From Marininema halotolerans (lineage in GTDB: Bacteria; Bacillota; Bacilli; Thermoactinomycetales; DSM-45169): 64,000 nucleotides of DNA. Each line of letters starts with the position of its first letter. Position 1 is the first letter of the stretch. The stretch covers positions 124,001 through 188,000 of the forward strand of contig NZ_FPAA01000004.1 of assembly GCF_900116235.1 (NCBI RefSeq), written 5' to 3'. The position numbers were made by a program, and so were the translations under genes. Shown here piece by piece: positions 35,419 to 45,661 of this stretch. Below the pieces are notes generated by a model. That model worked only from the letters and a program-made list of their open reading frames with translations, was not told the origin of the DNA and searched no databases.

Positions 35419-36444
35419 ATGCCATCACGAGAAATGACTGTAGCCATCCTCGGTGCTAGCGGAGCTGTCGGGGAGCAACTATTACGCAACCTAGAAGCGA
35501 GGAACTTTCCTGTCAAAGAATTACGGCCTCTTGCTTCAAAACGTTCCGCAGGCAAAACGATTCGTTTTCGGAATGAAGAGGTCGTAATCCGCGAGGCGAC
35601 ACCAGAAGCTTTTGAAGGCGTGGACATCGCTCTTTTCAGCGCGGGTGGAGGAATTAGTAAGATGTTTGCTCCAGAAGCGGTGAAGCGGGGGGCGGTGGTA
35701 GTAGATAACACCAACGCCTTTCGGATGGATCCTGATGTACCGCTGGTCGTTCCGGAGGTCAACAAAGAAGCAATCAAAAAACATAAAGGTATCATTGCTA
35801 ATCCCAATTGTTCAACGATCCAAATGGTTGTGGCACTCAAACCATTGTATGATCGTTTTGGCTTTGAACGCGTGATTGTTTCTACTTACCAAGCAGTTTC
35901 TGGCTCTGGTGCGAAAGCGATGAAAGAACTTGAGGAGCAATCGCGAGCCATTCTTGAGGGTCAAGAGCCACGCACAGAAGTGATGCCGGTAGGTGCATTG
36001 GATAAACATTATCCCCTTGCCTTTAATGCAATTCCGCAATGTGATGTTGCACAGGAAAACGGGTATACACTGGAAGAGATGAAAATGGTACGAGAGACCA
36101 AAAAAATCTTTTCCGATGATCGTATTGGCGTATCAGCCACTTGTGTCCGAGTGCCGGTGTTACGCGGGCATAGTGAATCCGTTTATGTAGAATTAAACAA
36201 GGATTTTGATATGGAAGAGATTCGTCACGCACTTCGCGAGGCGGAGGGGGTTATTTTGGAAGACGACATCGCTGCCCAAGTTTATCCCATGCCACTGAAC
36301 GCGACAGGGAAAGATGAGGTCTTTGTAGGGCGTGTACGTAGAGATACGGTGAACCCTCGTGGGTTGAATATGTGGGTTGTCTCCGATAACTTGTTAAAAG
36401 GAGCGGCCACAAACGCCGTTCAGATTGCTGAATACCTGGTCTAA
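35419..36444 (+). CDS. asd: Aspartate-semialdehyde dehydrogenase
   Basis: It reduces aspartyl phosphate to aspartate semialdehyde with NADPH. The Rossmann motif is ILGASGAVGEQLL, the catalytic cysteine is in NPNCSTIQ, and the phosphate-binding part includes SVSATCVRVPVLRGHS-type residues (here GVSATCVRVPVLRG). The length of 341 residues is usual. GAGGAGGATAT lies upstream of the ATG. It starts the asd-dapG-dapA cluster, which feeds both lysine/diaminopimelate and, through dihydrodipicolinate, DpaAB. Confidence 0.95.
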   Translation: MPSREMTVAILGASGAVGEQLLRNLEARNFPVKELRPLASKRSAGKTIRFRNEEVVIREATPEAFEGVDIALFSAGGGISKMFAPEAVKRGAVVVDNTNAFRMDPDVPLVVPEVNKEAIKKHKGIIANPNCSTIQMVVALKPLYDRFGFERVIVSTYQAVSGSGAKAMKELEEQSRAILEGQEPRTEVMPVGALDKHYPLAFNAIPQCDVAQENGYTLEEMKMVRETKKIFSDDRIGVSATCVRVPVLRGHSESVYVELNKDFDMEEIRHALREAEGVILEDDIAAQVYPMPLNATGKDEVFVGRVRRDTVNPRGLNMWVVSDNLLKGAATNAVQIAEYLV

Positions 36445-36475
36445 TACAATCATTCATCGAAGAAGGGAATGCTTC

Positions 36476-37702
36476 ATGAATATACGTGTACAAAAATTCG
36501 GCGGAACGTCAGTAGCTACACCAGACTTGCGATCACGCGTCCTTCATCATATCCAACGGGCGAGAGAGGAAGGTGCCTCGCTTGTCGTTGTCGTTTCAGC
36601 GATGGGACGAAAAGGGGACCCCTATGCGACAGATACGTTCTTAGAATGGATCGGTCAAAATGGGCGTACACTTTCTCCTCGGGAACAGGACTTATTACTT
36701 TCATGTGGAGAGATTATTTCAGCTTCTACCTTATCCAGCCTACTTAACGAAGAAGGTATTGCCAATACCGTATTGACAGGTGGGCAAGCGGGCATTATTA
36801 CCAATAATAAATATACGGATGCTCAGATTGTTACCATTAACCCAACGCGGGTTCGTGAGGAATTGGAAATGGGGAACGTGGTTGTTCTTGCTGGATTCCA
36901 AGGGAGAACCGCAGATGGCGAAGTAACAACCCTCGGTCGTGGTGGAAGCGATACGACAGCGACTGCCCTGGGCGTCGCTTTAGAGGCTGAGGTGGTCGAC
37001 ATCTTTACGGATGTGGAAGGAATTATGACTGCAGATCCTCGCATTGTTGAAGATGCCTCCCCCCTTGAAACCGTCACTTATACAGAAATTTGCAATTTAG
37101 CTTTCCAAGGGGCCAAGGTGATTCATCCTCGTGCGGTGGAGCTTGCCATGCAGACCAATGTACCCATTCGCGTTCGTTCAACGATGAGTGATCATCCAGG
37201 TACCCTGGTTACGAGCATCCAGGAGCAGGATAAGATCGCAGGCGAGATGCGTGAGCGAATGATCACTGGGATTACGCAGATGGCGAATGTGACGCAAATT
37301 AAGGTGGCTGCAAAAGAAGGAGAATATGATCTTCAGCTGACCGTATTTAAAGCGATGGCGGAGAACGGGATTAGTGTGGATTTTATCAACATCAATCCGA
37401 GTGGTGTAGCTTATACGGTGTATGATCATGAAGCAGAGAGGGCACGGGAAATTCTTAGCTCCCTTGGCTTTGAACCTGAGCTTCATCAGGGTTGTGCCAA
37501 AGTATCCATTGTGGGTGCAGGGATTGCAGGTGTTCCTGGAGTGATGTCAAGAATTGCCGAGGCCCTTACTGAAGAAGATATTCAAATATTACAGTCTGCG
37601 GATTCCCATACTACGATCTGGGTGTTAGTAAAAGGGGATGATATGGTGAATGCGGTACGCTCGCTTCATCGTAAATTTGATCTCCATAAAACGTATATGT
37701 AG
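36476..37702 (+). CDS. dapG: Aspartate kinase (DapG-type)
   Basis: It phosphorylates L-aspartate, the first step of the diaminopimelate branch. The N-terminus VQKFGGTSVA and FTDVEGIMTADPRIV mark the kinase domain (about 1-245), and two ACT domains follow. The 408 residues are contiguous, and an internal start near codon 250 could yield a beta subunit as in lysC. The ATG at 36476 follows AGAAGGG. By synteny it is B. subtilis DapG, the diaminopimelate-sensitive isozyme; the effector cannot be read from sequence. Confidence 0.93.
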   Translation: MNIRVQKFGGTSVATPDLRSRVLHHIQRAREEGASLVVVVSAMGRKGDPYATDTFLEWIGQNGRTLSPREQDLLLSCGEIISASTLSSLLNEEGIANTVLTGGQAGIITNNKYTDAQIVTINPTRVREELEMGNVVVLAGFQGRTADGEVTTLGRGGSDTTATALGVALEAEVVDIFTDVEGIMTADPRIVEDASPLETVTYTEICNLAFQGAKVIHPRAVELAMQTNVPIRVRSTMSDHPGTLVTSIQEQDKIAGEMRERMITGITQMANVTQIKVAAKEGEYDLQLTVFKAMAENGISVDFININPSGVAYTVYDHEAERAREILSSLGFEPELHQGCAKVSIVGAGIAGVPGVMSRIAEALTEEDIQILQSADSHTTIWVLVKGDDMVNAVRSLHRKFDLHKTYM

Positions 37703-37758
37703 GAATTACAGAGATAGAGTTCATTACTTTGTAGATTGGTTTTAGGGGGTTGGACACT

Positions 37759-38643
37759 GTGACATTTGGCAGAATCATGACGGCGATGATCACACCGATG
37801 CATCAGACGGGAGACATCGACTGGAATGGTGTAGAGGCGGTTCTGGAACACCTGGTAGCAACTGGGACAGAAGGGATTGTCGTCTCTGGCACAACGGGGG
37901 AATCGCCAACGTTGACCCAAGAAGAAAAAGTACAGCTTTTTACCTATGTGGTGGAACGTGTGAAGGGTCGCGTAAACGTTATAGCGGGTACAGGTAGCAA
38001 TGATACACGCTCGAGCATGGAATTGACGAAAAGAGCCGCCGATTGTGGCGTAGACGGAATCATGTTAGTAGCTCCCTATTACAATAAACCAACCCAGGAA
38101 GGGTTGTTTCAACATTTTTCTACGATTGCTAAGACAACCACCTTGCCCATCATGGTCTACAATGTACCTGGCCGTACATCGGTGAACATGAGTGCCGACA
38201 CGATGGTCCGCTTGTCGTCAGAAGTCGACAATATTCAGGCGATTAAAGAGGCTAGCGGCAACTTGGTTCAAGTGATGGATGTCATCAGTAATAAACCTGA
38301 GAATGTTGTTGTGCATAGTGGTGTCGATGAGTTAAATCTGCCATATCTTTCGGTGGGTGGAGATGGTGTAGTCAGTGTAGCGAGCCATCTTGTGGGTATG
38401 GAGATGAAGGAGATGCTTGAGGCTTTTGATCGGGGCGAGATCGCTCACGCTGCAGAAATCCAACGGAAACACCTTCCGTTGATTCGGGCCCTATTTATGA
38501 CTTCTAGCCCAGCACCCTTAAAATATGCAATGAATCGTTTAGGAATTTGTGAAGAGCATGTTCGGATGCCAGTGATTCCTCTATCTGCAGAAGAAAAATT
38601 GGTCATGGATCGACTTCTTGATGAACTCCAACTCTTAAAATAA
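37759..38643 (+). CDS. dapA: 4-hydroxy-tetrahydrodipicolinate synthase
   Basis: It condenses aspartate semialdehyde with pyruvate. Conserved residues include the Thr pair in VVSGTTGESPTL, the Tyr in IMVYNVPGRT and the Schiff-base Lys in IQAIKEASG. The GTG at 37759 is 9 nt after AGGGGG; the TTG at 37750 abuts that site. The product is 294 residues. Last gene of the asd-dapG-dapA operon, followed by a strong terminator. Confidence 0.95.
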   Translation: MTFGRIMTAMITPMHQTGDIDWNGVEAVLEHLVATGTEGIVVSGTTGESPTLTQEEKVQLFTYVVERVKGRVNVIAGTGSNDTRSSMELTKRAADCGVDGIMLVAPYYNKPTQEGLFQHFSTIAKTTTLPIMVYNVPGRTSVNMSADTMVRLSSEVDNIQAIKEASGNLVQVMDVISNKPENVVVHSGVDELNLPYLSVGGDGVVSVASHLVGMEMKEMLEAFDRGEIAHAAEIQRKHLPLIRALFMTSSPAPLKYAMNRLGICEEHVRMPVIPLSAEEKLVMDRLLDELQLLK

Positions 38644-38989
38644 TGATCATGGAATGATTAAAACCGTCTGAACCTGTTCAAGGTCAGACGGTTTTTTGTA
38701 TGGAACCCCATTCGATACAAGCGATTCCTTTGAACGGCAAAAACATTTTCGATCTTGTCGAGCAGAGGTTCTCTCCTGGCTTTTTCTAACCACGGGTTAA
38801 TGAATGGATCTCAGGGGAAATCTACTAAATACAAGTGGATGTGCCCCGTCTTTTCAGGAACCGCTTTCTTTTTTTGAGGGGATTTCTTGCAAGCGGATTC
38901 GGCAATCGTGTATAATGTGGCTAAGTGACTTGTGCGGTTATATGGGTGATTAACAACAATTGAATAAATAACAGGAGGAATTTTTTTTA
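38644..38989 (+). promoter_or_regulatory. dapA-rnj intergenic region with rnj promoter
   Basis: This 346-base gap starts with the dapA terminator. It contains a good promoter, TTGCAA (38887-38892), 18 bp, TATAAT (38911-38916), about 75 bp before the RNase J start. The roughly 180 bases between terminator and promoter show no gene or clear structure. Confidence 0.8.
38660..38698 (+). terminator. Terminator after dapA
   Basis: The 12-bp stem AAAACCGTCTGA/TCAGACGGTTTT has an inner ACCT/AGGT extension and six T. Confidence 0.93.
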
Positions 38990-40666
38990 ATGAAAAACAA
39001 CTCACGAAGCAAGCTATCTGTATTTGCTCTCGGTGGGTTGGATGAAATCGGGAAAAATATGTACGTGGTGCGGTACGGAGACGATATCATCGTCATCGAT
39101 TCCGGATTGATGTTTCCAGAGGAGGAAATGTTAGGGATCGATGTGGTGATCCCAGACATCACGTATTTGGTTGAAAATCGGGATAAAGTGCGCGGCATTT
39201 TGCTGACGCACGGGCATGAGGATCATATTGGGGGGCTTCCCTATATTTTGAGGGAGCTGAATGTTCCTATCTACGGGACGAAGTTGACGTTAGGTTTGGT
39301 CGAACATAAATTACGTGAGGCACATTTGCTAAACCAAACAAAGCGGATAATTGTCAATAACCGCTCGGAAGTGACACTGGGGTCCATTCGAGCAAGCTTT
39401 TTTAAAGTGAATCATAGCATCCCTGATTCCGTAGGGATTGCTTTGGAAACACCAGAGGGTACGGTAGTTCATACAGGGGACTTTAAATTTGATATGACCC
39501 CAGTGAACTCCAATATGGCGGATATGCACAAGATGGCAGAAATCGGTAAAAAGGGCGTCTTGTGTCTTTTATCCGATAGCACCAATGCTGAACGTCCTGG
39601 CTTTACAGGTTCGGAACGGAACGTCGGGGAAGCGTTAGCGGAAATATTCCGTACATCAAAGCAACGGGTGATTGTCGCTACCTTTGCATCCAATGTTTCC
39701 CGAATTCAGCAAGTGGTGGATGCAGCCCAGGATCATAACCGGAAACTGGCTGTGATCGGACGGAGTATGGTGAATGCAGTGAATATCTCGATGGAACTAG
39801 GTTATTTACGTGTTCCTCCTGATCTTTTGATCGATCCGGATGAGATTAATCGACTTCCCGCTCATAAAGTCGCTGTCATCTCTACGGGTAGCCAAGGTGA
39901 ACCGATGAGTGCGCTTACTCGTATGGCTCATGGTGCACACCGGAAGATCGAGATTCTTCCTGGTGATACCGTTGTCCTTGCAGCTACCCCCATCCCAGGT
40001 AATGAGAAGACAGTGGCTAAAACCGTAGATCAACTTTACCGTGTCGGTGCCAACGTGATTTACAGCGCCAATTCCTCAAATGGTGTTCACGTATCCGGAC
40101 ATGGTTCTCAAGAAGACCTCAAACTCATGCTCAACCTTATGCAACCCAAATATTTTCTCCCGATTCATGGTGAGCACCGGATGTTACGGGCTCATGGCCA
40201 ACTAGCCGAATCCGTAGGGGTACGACCGGAAAATATCTTCATCTGTGATAATGGAGACGCAGTCGAATTTTTCGGTGGGAAAGCCCGCTTCGGTTCAAAA
40301 ATTGCAACAGGAAAAGTATTAATCGATGGTCTAGGAATTGGGGATGTCGGCAACATTGTCCTGCGTGATCGAAAACTCTTATCGCAGGATGGGATTCTCG
40401 TCGTTGTCGTCACACTCAGCAAAAACAACGGTAAGATTTTGTCCGGCCCGGATATCATCTCTCGTGGCTTCGTCTATGTACGCGAATCCGAAAAACTGCT
40501 CGAGGAAGCTAACCGCATTGTCACCCAAACGATGGAAAAATGTGCAAATGAACGTGTAAGTGAATGGGCTTCATTGAAGACAAGCATTCGTGACGCATTG
40601 TCTCGATTCCTATATGATCGGACACGCCGCAGACCAATGATTCTACCGATTATTATGGAAGTATAA
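38990..40666 (+). CDS. rnj: Ribonuclease J
   Basis: This metallo-beta-lactamase/beta-CASP ribonuclease has endo- and 5'-3' exonuclease activity on RNA. The zinc motif THGHEDHIGG is complete, followed by HTGDFKFD, LLSDSTNAERPG and the beta-CASP blocks ATFASNVSRIQQV and STGSQGEP. The C-terminus RRRPMILPIIMEV is classic. It occupies the position of B. subtilis rnjB (RNase J2). The HGHEDH motif is the active J1 type rather than the divergent J2 type, so it is probably the catalytically main enzyme. 558 residues; GGAGGAA precedes the ATG. Confidence 0.95.
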   Translation: MKNNSRSKLSVFALGGLDEIGKNMYVVRYGDDIIVIDSGLMFPEEEMLGIDVVIPDITYLVENRDKVRGILLTHGHEDHIGGLPYILRELNVPIYGTKLTLGLVEHKLREAHLLNQTKRIIVNNRSEVTLGSIRASFFKVNHSIPDSVGIALETPEGTVVHTGDFKFDMTPVNSNMADMHKMAEIGKKGVLCLLSDSTNAERPGFTGSERNVGEALAEIFRTSKQRVIVATFASNVSRIQQVVDAAQDHNRKLAVIGRSMVNAVNISMELGYLRVPPDLLIDPDEINRLPAHKVAVISTGSQGEPMSALTRMAHGAHRKIEILPGDTVVLAATPIPGNEKTVAKTVDQLYRVGANVIYSANSSNGVHVSGHGSQEDLKLMLNLMQPKYFLPIHGEHRMLRAHGQLAESVGVRPENIFICDNGDAVEFFGGKARFGSKIATGKVLIDGLGIGDVGNIVLRDRKLLSQDGILVVVVTLSKNNGKILSGPDIISRGFVYVRESEKLLEEANRIVTQTMEKCANERVSEWASLKTSIRDALSRFLYDRTRRRPMILPIIMEV

Positions 40667-40685
40667 TGGAGTGAAGAAGACATGA

Positions 40686-40717
40686 TAAGTCGCAACCCTA
40701 CGGTTGCGACTTTTTTG
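40686..40717 (+). terminator. Terminator after rnj
   Basis: The stem AAGTCGCAACC/GGTTGCGACTT has a CTAC loop and six T. Confidence 0.92.
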
Positions 40718-40872
40718 GTATTAGTGGTTTTTATTGATTGCGAGCGGGAAAAGCTAGCCCTTCAGGATTGGGATGAAAGCGAGCGTCAGACGAAGGAGGG
40801 GGGATTTGCCCTTTCAATTGAATGTTACCCTTCCCTTCCAGTACATACTAGAACAGAAGGGGGTTGGGATGG

Positions 40873-41649
40873 ATGATGGATAATCGCATGAATAGTCAAC
40901 GAGGAGCGTTTCAAAACGCTTCGGATCCTTCGCCGGAAAGTGAAGGGCCGGATAAACACGGAGATTCTGAGAAGAAAAAAGGGGTCATTGATGCCATTCA
41001 GTCTTTAGGGCAATCCAATGTCCCTCAATTAGCTTCCAATATCTATTGCATGTCGGTGATTGGACAAATTGAAGGACATATTGTCATGCCATCACAAAAC
41101 AAGACGACGAAGTATGAGCATGTGATTCCTCAAATTGTTGCAGCGGAACAGAATGACAACATCGAGGGTGTAGTTATCATTCTGAATACGGTAGGTGGGG
41201 ACGTCGAAGCAGGTTTGGCAATTGCGGAAATGCTCGCTTCCATGACGAAACCGACGGTTTCCTTGGTATTAGGTGGAGGACATAGTATTGGGGTTCCGAT
41301 TGCTGTTTCCTCAGATGTTTCCTTTATCGCAGAAACCGCAACGATGACGATCCATCCCGTTCGCTTAACGGGGTTAGTTGTGGGGGTTCCACAAACCTTT
41401 GAGTACATGGAGAAAATGCAGGAGCGAGTGATTCGCTTTGTCGAAAATCATTCTAATTGTAACGAAGAACAATTTCGTGAGTTAATGTTTCGTACGGGTG
41501 AATTAGCGCGGGATATCGGAACGAATGTGATTGGAGCAGATGCAGTGAAGTATGGGCTGATCGATCGCGTTGGCGGTCTGGGGGATGCCCTTGCTGAACT
41601 GAATCGATTGATTGAAACCCGTAAGAACAGTGGGGGCGTGGTGCAGTGA
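40873..41649 (+). CDS. tepA: ClpP-class peptidase TepA
   Basis: This ClpP/crotonase-fold protein is known in B. subtilis as translocation-enhancing protein TepA. A charged, probably disordered N-terminus (about 1-35) precedes the peptidase fold, with [18 protein letters not shown], the Ser-containing [15 protein letters not shown] and ATMTIHPVR, where the His may be catalytic. It ends with [13 protein letters not shown]. The ATG at 40873 is 9 nt after GAAGGGGG. It is likely to process membrane or secreted peptides; the target is unknown. It overlaps ylzJ. Confidence 0.9.
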   Translation: MMDNRMNSQRGAFQNASDPSPESEGPDKHGDSEKKKGVIDAIQSLGQSNVPQLASNIYCMSVIGQIEGHIVMPSQNKTTKYEHVIPQIVAAEQNDNIEGVVIILNTVGGDVEAGLAIAEMLASMTKPTVSLVLGGGHSIGVPIAVSSDVSFIAETATMTIHPVRLTGLVVGVPQTFEYMEKMQERVIRFVENHSNCNEEQFRELMFRTGELARDIGTNVIGADAVKYGLIDRVGGLGDALAELNRLIETRKNSGGVVQ

Positions 41650-41855
41650 TTTACTATTCCATTGTGCCCCCAGAAGTGGCTTTGGTGGATGCATCGGCTC
41701 CCACCCCCGATTACCAGGAAGTCGAAGTGGAAGGGATATTGATGACAGTGGAGATGGTTCAAGGACAGGCACGAATCCACCGTCTTCATTCTCCCGACCC
41801 CGCGCACTACCTGGATCCACGCTATCAACCAGGAAATGTAGTCAATCTCGTATAA
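41646..41855 (+). CDS. ylzJ: YlzJ-like protein
   Basis: This 69-residue protein begins [12 protein letters not shown], the YlzJ-family start, and contains [24 protein letters not shown] and the terminal [10 protein letters not shown]. Its GTG overlaps the tepA stop by four bases, so it is co-translated with tepA as in B. subtilis. The function is unknown. Confidence 0.88.
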   Translation: MIYYSIVPPEVALVDASAPTPDYQEVEVEGILMTVEMVQGQARIHRLHSPDPAHYLDPRYQPGNVVNLV

Positions 41856-41866
41856 TCCATTCATTT

Positions 41867-41897
41867 AAAAGGATCCTCCAACAGTTGGAGGGTCTTT
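41867..41897 (+). terminator. Terminator after ylzJ
   Basis: The hairpin CCTCCAAC-A-GTTGGAGG is extended by partial AAAGGAT/GTCTTT pairing. A TATAAT hexamer for spoIIIE (41904-41909) follows almost at once. Confidence 0.75.
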
Positions 41898-41970
41898 CCA
41901 TGTTATAATCGAAGTTAAAGATAGCGAATGTTTGGAACGAAGTGTTGGAATAGGCGGAAAAGGTGATTCG

Positions 41971-44298
41971 ATGGCAAAAGGAAAGAAAAAGAAAGAGACA
42001 GGACTACAACAGGCGATTTTTTATGAACTATATGGAATCGCGTTGTTTACATTGTCCGTAATGGCATTGGCACAACTGGGTGCAGTTGGACGGTCGCTTA
42101 CATATCTCTCTCGATTTTTTGTAGGAAATTGGGATTTTATTTTACCACTTGGCGGATTAATTGTTGCTGTTTATGTGATGGTGAAACGTCATTGGCCCAA
42201 TCGATGGTCCAGTCGCTGGACGGGGATCCTTTTAATCGTACTGGCTTTTCTGATTTGGAATCATATGGATACCTTTGATCACCTTCGCGCCCGCGGCATG
42301 GATGGACCGGTGATTCAGACAACATGGAACCAAATTCTTGCGAGTCGCCAGTCGGCATTGCCAACCGATATTGGAGGTGGAATGATAGGGGGATTGGGCT
42401 ATGCACTTTTCCAATACCTTTTTGATCGCACAGGTTCCACTTTAGCCATTTTCGCCCTTGGATTGGCTGGAGGCCTTCTTTCAACGGGCTCTTCCTTTGT
42501 TAATACACTGCGATCCTTGCGTGAGAGTGGAAGGCAATGGCTCCGGGAATGGAAGACGCATATGGTACGTCGGTTTGCAAAGAAAAATCAGGGAAAAAAG
42601 AAACCTCCTTCGCGAAAGAAACAAGCAGAAGTGGAACCCAATCAGTCAGCAACCATGAATAAAGAGTCACCAGGTGATGTTCCAGTGATCCATGACTTTT
42701 CAGAAAAAGAAGAAGAGAGTTACCAACCTGGCGAGTTGGAACAACCTGAATTATTTCCTGTGGAGCCTCCAACACCAACCGATAAAGAAGTATCGATCCC
42801 CTCACAAGCAAAAGGTTCAAAGGAGCCGAATGAGAAGCGCGGTGCCGTTGTGGTTGAATTTAATCAAGAGCAGGAATTGCCAGAATATCGTCTTCCTTCT
42901 TATTCGTTACTAAAGAAGCAAAAGAAAAGCGGAAGAAATCACGAGCGTAAAGGCATGACTGAAAATGCTCGTAAATTGGAAGCGACCTTGGAGAGTTTTG
43001 GCGTGAAAGCGAAAGTGACCCAGATTCATCGTGGCCCGGCGGTAACACGGTATGAAGTGCAGCCAGATATTGGTGTAAAGGTGAGTCGGATTGTAAACCT
43101 TTCCGATGACATTGCGCTCTCCCTTGCTGCAAAAGATATTCGTATTGAAGCACCGATACCAGGGAAAGCGGCCATTGGAATCGAGGTGCCAAACACAGAG
43201 ATTTCCGTGGTAGGCTTAAGGGATGTACTGGAAAGCTCCCAATACCATGAATCACCCTCAAAAGTATCGATTGCACTGGGAAGGGATATTTCCGGGGAAC
43301 CCATTGTGGGTGACCTTTCTAAAATGCCCCATTTATTGGTGGCAGGTGCCACGGGATCTGGGAAGAGTGTATGTATAAACGATATTATTTGTAGCATTCT
43401 TTATAAGGCAAAGCCTCATGAAGTAAAGTTTATGATGATTGATCCCAAAATGGTGGAGCTCAACATTTATAATGGGATCCCCCATCTATTAGCCCCCGTT
43501 GTGACCGACTCACGTCGAGCGGCAGTTGCTTTGAAAAAAGTGGTTGCAGAGATGGAGAAGCGGTATGAATTGTTTGCTAAATCGGGAGCAAGGGACATTG
43601 AGCGCTATAATGAAGGGATCCGGGAGAAAAAAGAAGGAAGTCTTCTTCCTTATATTGTCGTGATTGTGGATGAACTTGCTGATTTAATGATGGTGGCTCC
43701 CTCAGAAGTAGAGGATGCCATCTGCCGTTTAGCACAAATGGCGCGAGCTGCGGGAATCCATTTGATTATTGCTACACAGCGACCATCTGTGGATGTAATC
43801 ACAGGGGTAATTAAGGCGAATATTCCCTCTCGCATCGCGTTTGGTGTATCTGCACAAGCGGATTCTCGCACAATATTGGATATGGGGGGAGCGGAGAAAC
43901 TGCTTGGACGAGGCGATATGCTTTACCTGCCTGTTGGCGCTTCAAAGCCAATTCGGGTGCAAGGTTCCTTCCTCTCAGATAAAGAGGTGGAAACAGTTGT
44001 ACGGTTTGTAAAGGATCAACAAAAGGCAGACTATAACGAAGAGATGATCCCACAGGAGACAGAACTATCCACCGATCAAGTGGAAGATGATTTATTCCCG
44101 GATGCTGTGCAGTTAGTCGTCGAAGCAAAAACAGCCTCTGTATCCCTTTTGCAACGGCGTCTGCGCATTGGCTATACGCGTGCCGCACGCTTAATTGACT
44201 TTATGGAACAACAGGGAATTGTGGGGCCCTATGAAGGCAGTAAACCAAGGGAGGTGCTCTTGCATCCAGAACAGTGGCGACAACAACATAACGCTTAA
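41971..44298 (+). CDS. spoIIIE: DNA translocase FtsK/SpoIIIE
   Basis: This septal DNA pump moves the chromosome into the forespore and clears the division septum. Four transmembrane helices fill the first 190 residues. A charged Pro/Glu/Lys linker (about 190-330) follows, then the motor with Walker A GATGSGKS (about 459-466), [13 protein letters not shown] as Walker B, and [12 protein letters not shown]. The C-terminal gamma winged helix ([19 protein letters not shown]) reads polar DNA motifs. The ATG at 41971 follows AAAGGTG. At 775 residues it is close to B. subtilis SpoIIIE (787). Confidence 0.95.
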   Translation: MAKGKKKKETGLQQAIFYELYGIALFTLSVMALAQLGAVGRSLTYLSRFFVGNWDFILPLGGLIVAVYVMVKRHWPNRWSSRWTGILLIVLAFLIWNHMDTFDHLRARGMDGPVIQTTWNQILASRQSALPTDIGGGMIGGLGYALFQYLFDRTGSTLAIFALGLAGGLLSTGSSFVNTLRSLRESGRQWLREWKTHMVRRFAKKNQGKKKPPSRKKQAEVEPNQSATMNKESPGDVPVIHDFSEKEEESYQPGELEQPELFPVEPPTPTDKEVSIPSQAKGSKEPNEKRGAVVVEFNQEQELPEYRLPSYSLLKKQKKSGRNHERKGMTENARKLEATLESFGVKAKVTQIHRGPAVTRYEVQPDIGVKVSRIVNLSDDIALSLAAKDIRIEAPIPGKAAIGIEVPNTEISVVGLRDVLESSQYHESPSKVSIALGRDISGEPIVGDLSKMPHLLVAGATGSGKSVCINDIICSILYKAKPHEVKFMMIDPKMVELNIYNGIPHLLAPVVTDSRRAAVALKKVVAEMEKRYELFAKSGARDIERYNEGIREKKEGSLLPYIVVIVDELADLMMVAPSEVEDAICRLAQMARAAGIHLIIATQRPSVDVITGVIKANIPSRIAFGVSAQADSRTILDMGGAEKLLGRGDMLYLPVGASKPIRVQGSFLSDKEVETVVRFVKDQQKADYNEEMIPQETELSTDQVEDDLFPDAVQLVVEAKTASVSLLQRRLRIGYTRAARLIDFMEQQGIVGPYEGSKPREVLLHPEQWRQQHNA

Positions 44299-44541
44299 AT
44301 TACCAATAATTAGTATTACAATACGACATAATAAAAGTGTAGAAAAAAGATTGCTAGCATGGTATAACATAAGAGCGTAGTATGGGTCAGGGAAATGATA
44401 GTATCCAAACATAAAACGGAAACCCCGTTTTACCCCCATCATGGCTGTTTCTGTCTGCTTTTTACAAGCGCTTACATTTTGGGGGATAATAAGCCTGATC
44501 CAATTGCTCGAAAGATCTCAACCAAGGGGGATTCAAACAAA
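44299..44541 (+). promoter_or_regulatory. nup operon leader with candidate cre site
   Basis: TACAAGCGCTTACA (44463-44476) is a near-palindromic match to the CcpA catabolite-response element with two mismatches. A hairpin TAAAACGG/CCGTTTTA (about 44412-44432) lies just upstream. Neither a purine riboswitch nor the GntR regulator gene found at this place in some Bacillaceae is seen. Confidence 0.45.
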
Positions 44542-45573
44542 ATGAAGCTGAAAGCACTCGGTGCATTGCTGTTAAGTGCAGCACTCGTAACCGTCGCAGG
44601 TTGTGGCGCGGCACAAGATAGTAAAGGTGGAAGCAAAGGTCAAAGCGCTGGCCTTGTAACAGATGTTGGTGGTTTAAATGACGAATCCTTTAACCAAAAT
44701 GCCTGGGCGGGTCTCCAAAAAGCTGGAAAAGAAATGGACTTTAACGTAAAAGCATTGGAATCCAAACGGGATGATGAGTATATTCCAAACTTAACCAAGT
44801 TTGCTCGGGAAAAGCGGACGATTACGTGGGGAATGGGCTTTAAAATTCAAAATGCATTAGAAAAGGTATCCAACCAATTTAAGGATCAACACTTCGCCAT
44901 TGTTGATACCGATATGGGTGGGAAAATTCCTGACAACGTTGCAGCCGTTACCTTTAAAGAAGAAGAGGGCTCCTTCTTGATGGGGGTTATCGCTGGGTCA
45001 ATGACAAAAACCAATAAAGTTGGATTTATTGGCGGGATTACCTCCCCATTGATTAAAAAGTTTGAGTCAGGGTACCGCGCAGGGGTTAAAGCAGCCAATC
45101 CAAAGGCAGAGGTAAAAGTGGTTTATGCAGAAAGCTTTACCGATAGTGCTAAAGGACGTGCCTTGGCATCGAGTCTGTATAATGGTGGAACCGATATCAT
45201 CTATCATGCAGCGGGTGGCGTAGGTAAAGGGCTCTTTAACGAAGTGAAAACACGCAAACAAGGAAAGTATTGGGCGATTGGTGTGGATATGGATCAGTCC
45301 AAACTCGCACCGGATCATACCTTGTCTTCCATGGTAAAACGCGTGGATGTAGCGGTATACGACATGATGAAGAAAGTAAAGGATGATAAGTTCCCAGGCG
45401 GCGAGCAAGTCCAGATAGGTCTGAAGGATAACGGAGTTGGCTATGCTGATACAACCAAGGAACATGTCCCAGCGAAAGTCTTGAAAAAAGTAGACGATTT
45501 CAAACAACAAATTATTGACGGCAAAATCAAAGTACCTGCTAACGAAAACGAGTTAAAAAAGTTCAAGCCGTAA
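44542..45573 (+). CDS. nupN: BMP/PnrA-family substrate-binding lipoprotein (nucleoside type)
   Basis: This is the extracellular substrate-binding lipoprotein of a nucleoside-type ABC importer. The signal peptide (about 1-20) ends in a lipobox VAGC with the lipidated Cys21. The BMP domain shows GLVTDVGGLNDESFNQNAW, ITWGMGFK and GFIGGITSPLIKKFESGY. The ATG at 42 codons before the longer frame's conserved part is not used; MKLKALGALLL at 44542 follows AAGGGGG. The three genes after it complete the transporter. Purine nucleoside specificity (as in B. subtilis NupNOPQ) is inferred from family and order. Confidence 0.88.
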   Translation: MKLKALGALLLSAALVTVAGCGAAQDSKGGSKGQSAGLVTDVGGLNDESFNQNAWAGLQKAGKEMDFNVKALESKRDDEYIPNLTKFAREKRTITWGMGFKIQNALEKVSNQFKDQHFAIVDTDMGGKIPDNVAAVTFKEEEGSFLMGVIAGSMTKTNKVGFIGGITSPLIKKFESGYRAGVKAANPKAEVKVVYAESFTDSAKGRALASSLYNGGTDIIYHAAGGVGKGLFNEVKTRKQGKYWAIGVDMDQSKLAPDHTLSSMVKRVDVAVYDMMKKVKDDKFPGGEQVQIGLKDNGVGYADTTKEHVPAKVLKKVDDFKQQIIDGKIKVPANENELKKFKP

Positions 45574-45604
45574 CGTTCGAAGAGTATGAGATTATCAGGC
45601 GCGG

Positions 45605-45633
45605 AAAAAGGGGCCGGCTCGCCAGCTGGTCCT
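45605..45633 (+). other. Hairpin between the lipoprotein and ATPase genes
   Basis: The GC-rich inverted repeat AAAGGGGCCGGCT/AGCTGGTCCTTT, with no full T tract, lies between the binding-protein and ATPase genes. Such hairpins often let binding-protein mRNA exceed that of the membrane subunits through partial termination or 3'-end protection. Confidence 0.55.
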
Positions 45634-45661
45634 TTCTCCGTGTTGGAAAGGGGAAGAGTCA

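Noticed and set aside
44299-44541. A purine riboswitch before the nucleoside-type importer
   Set aside because: The conserved loop and junction sequence of the purine aptamer is absent.
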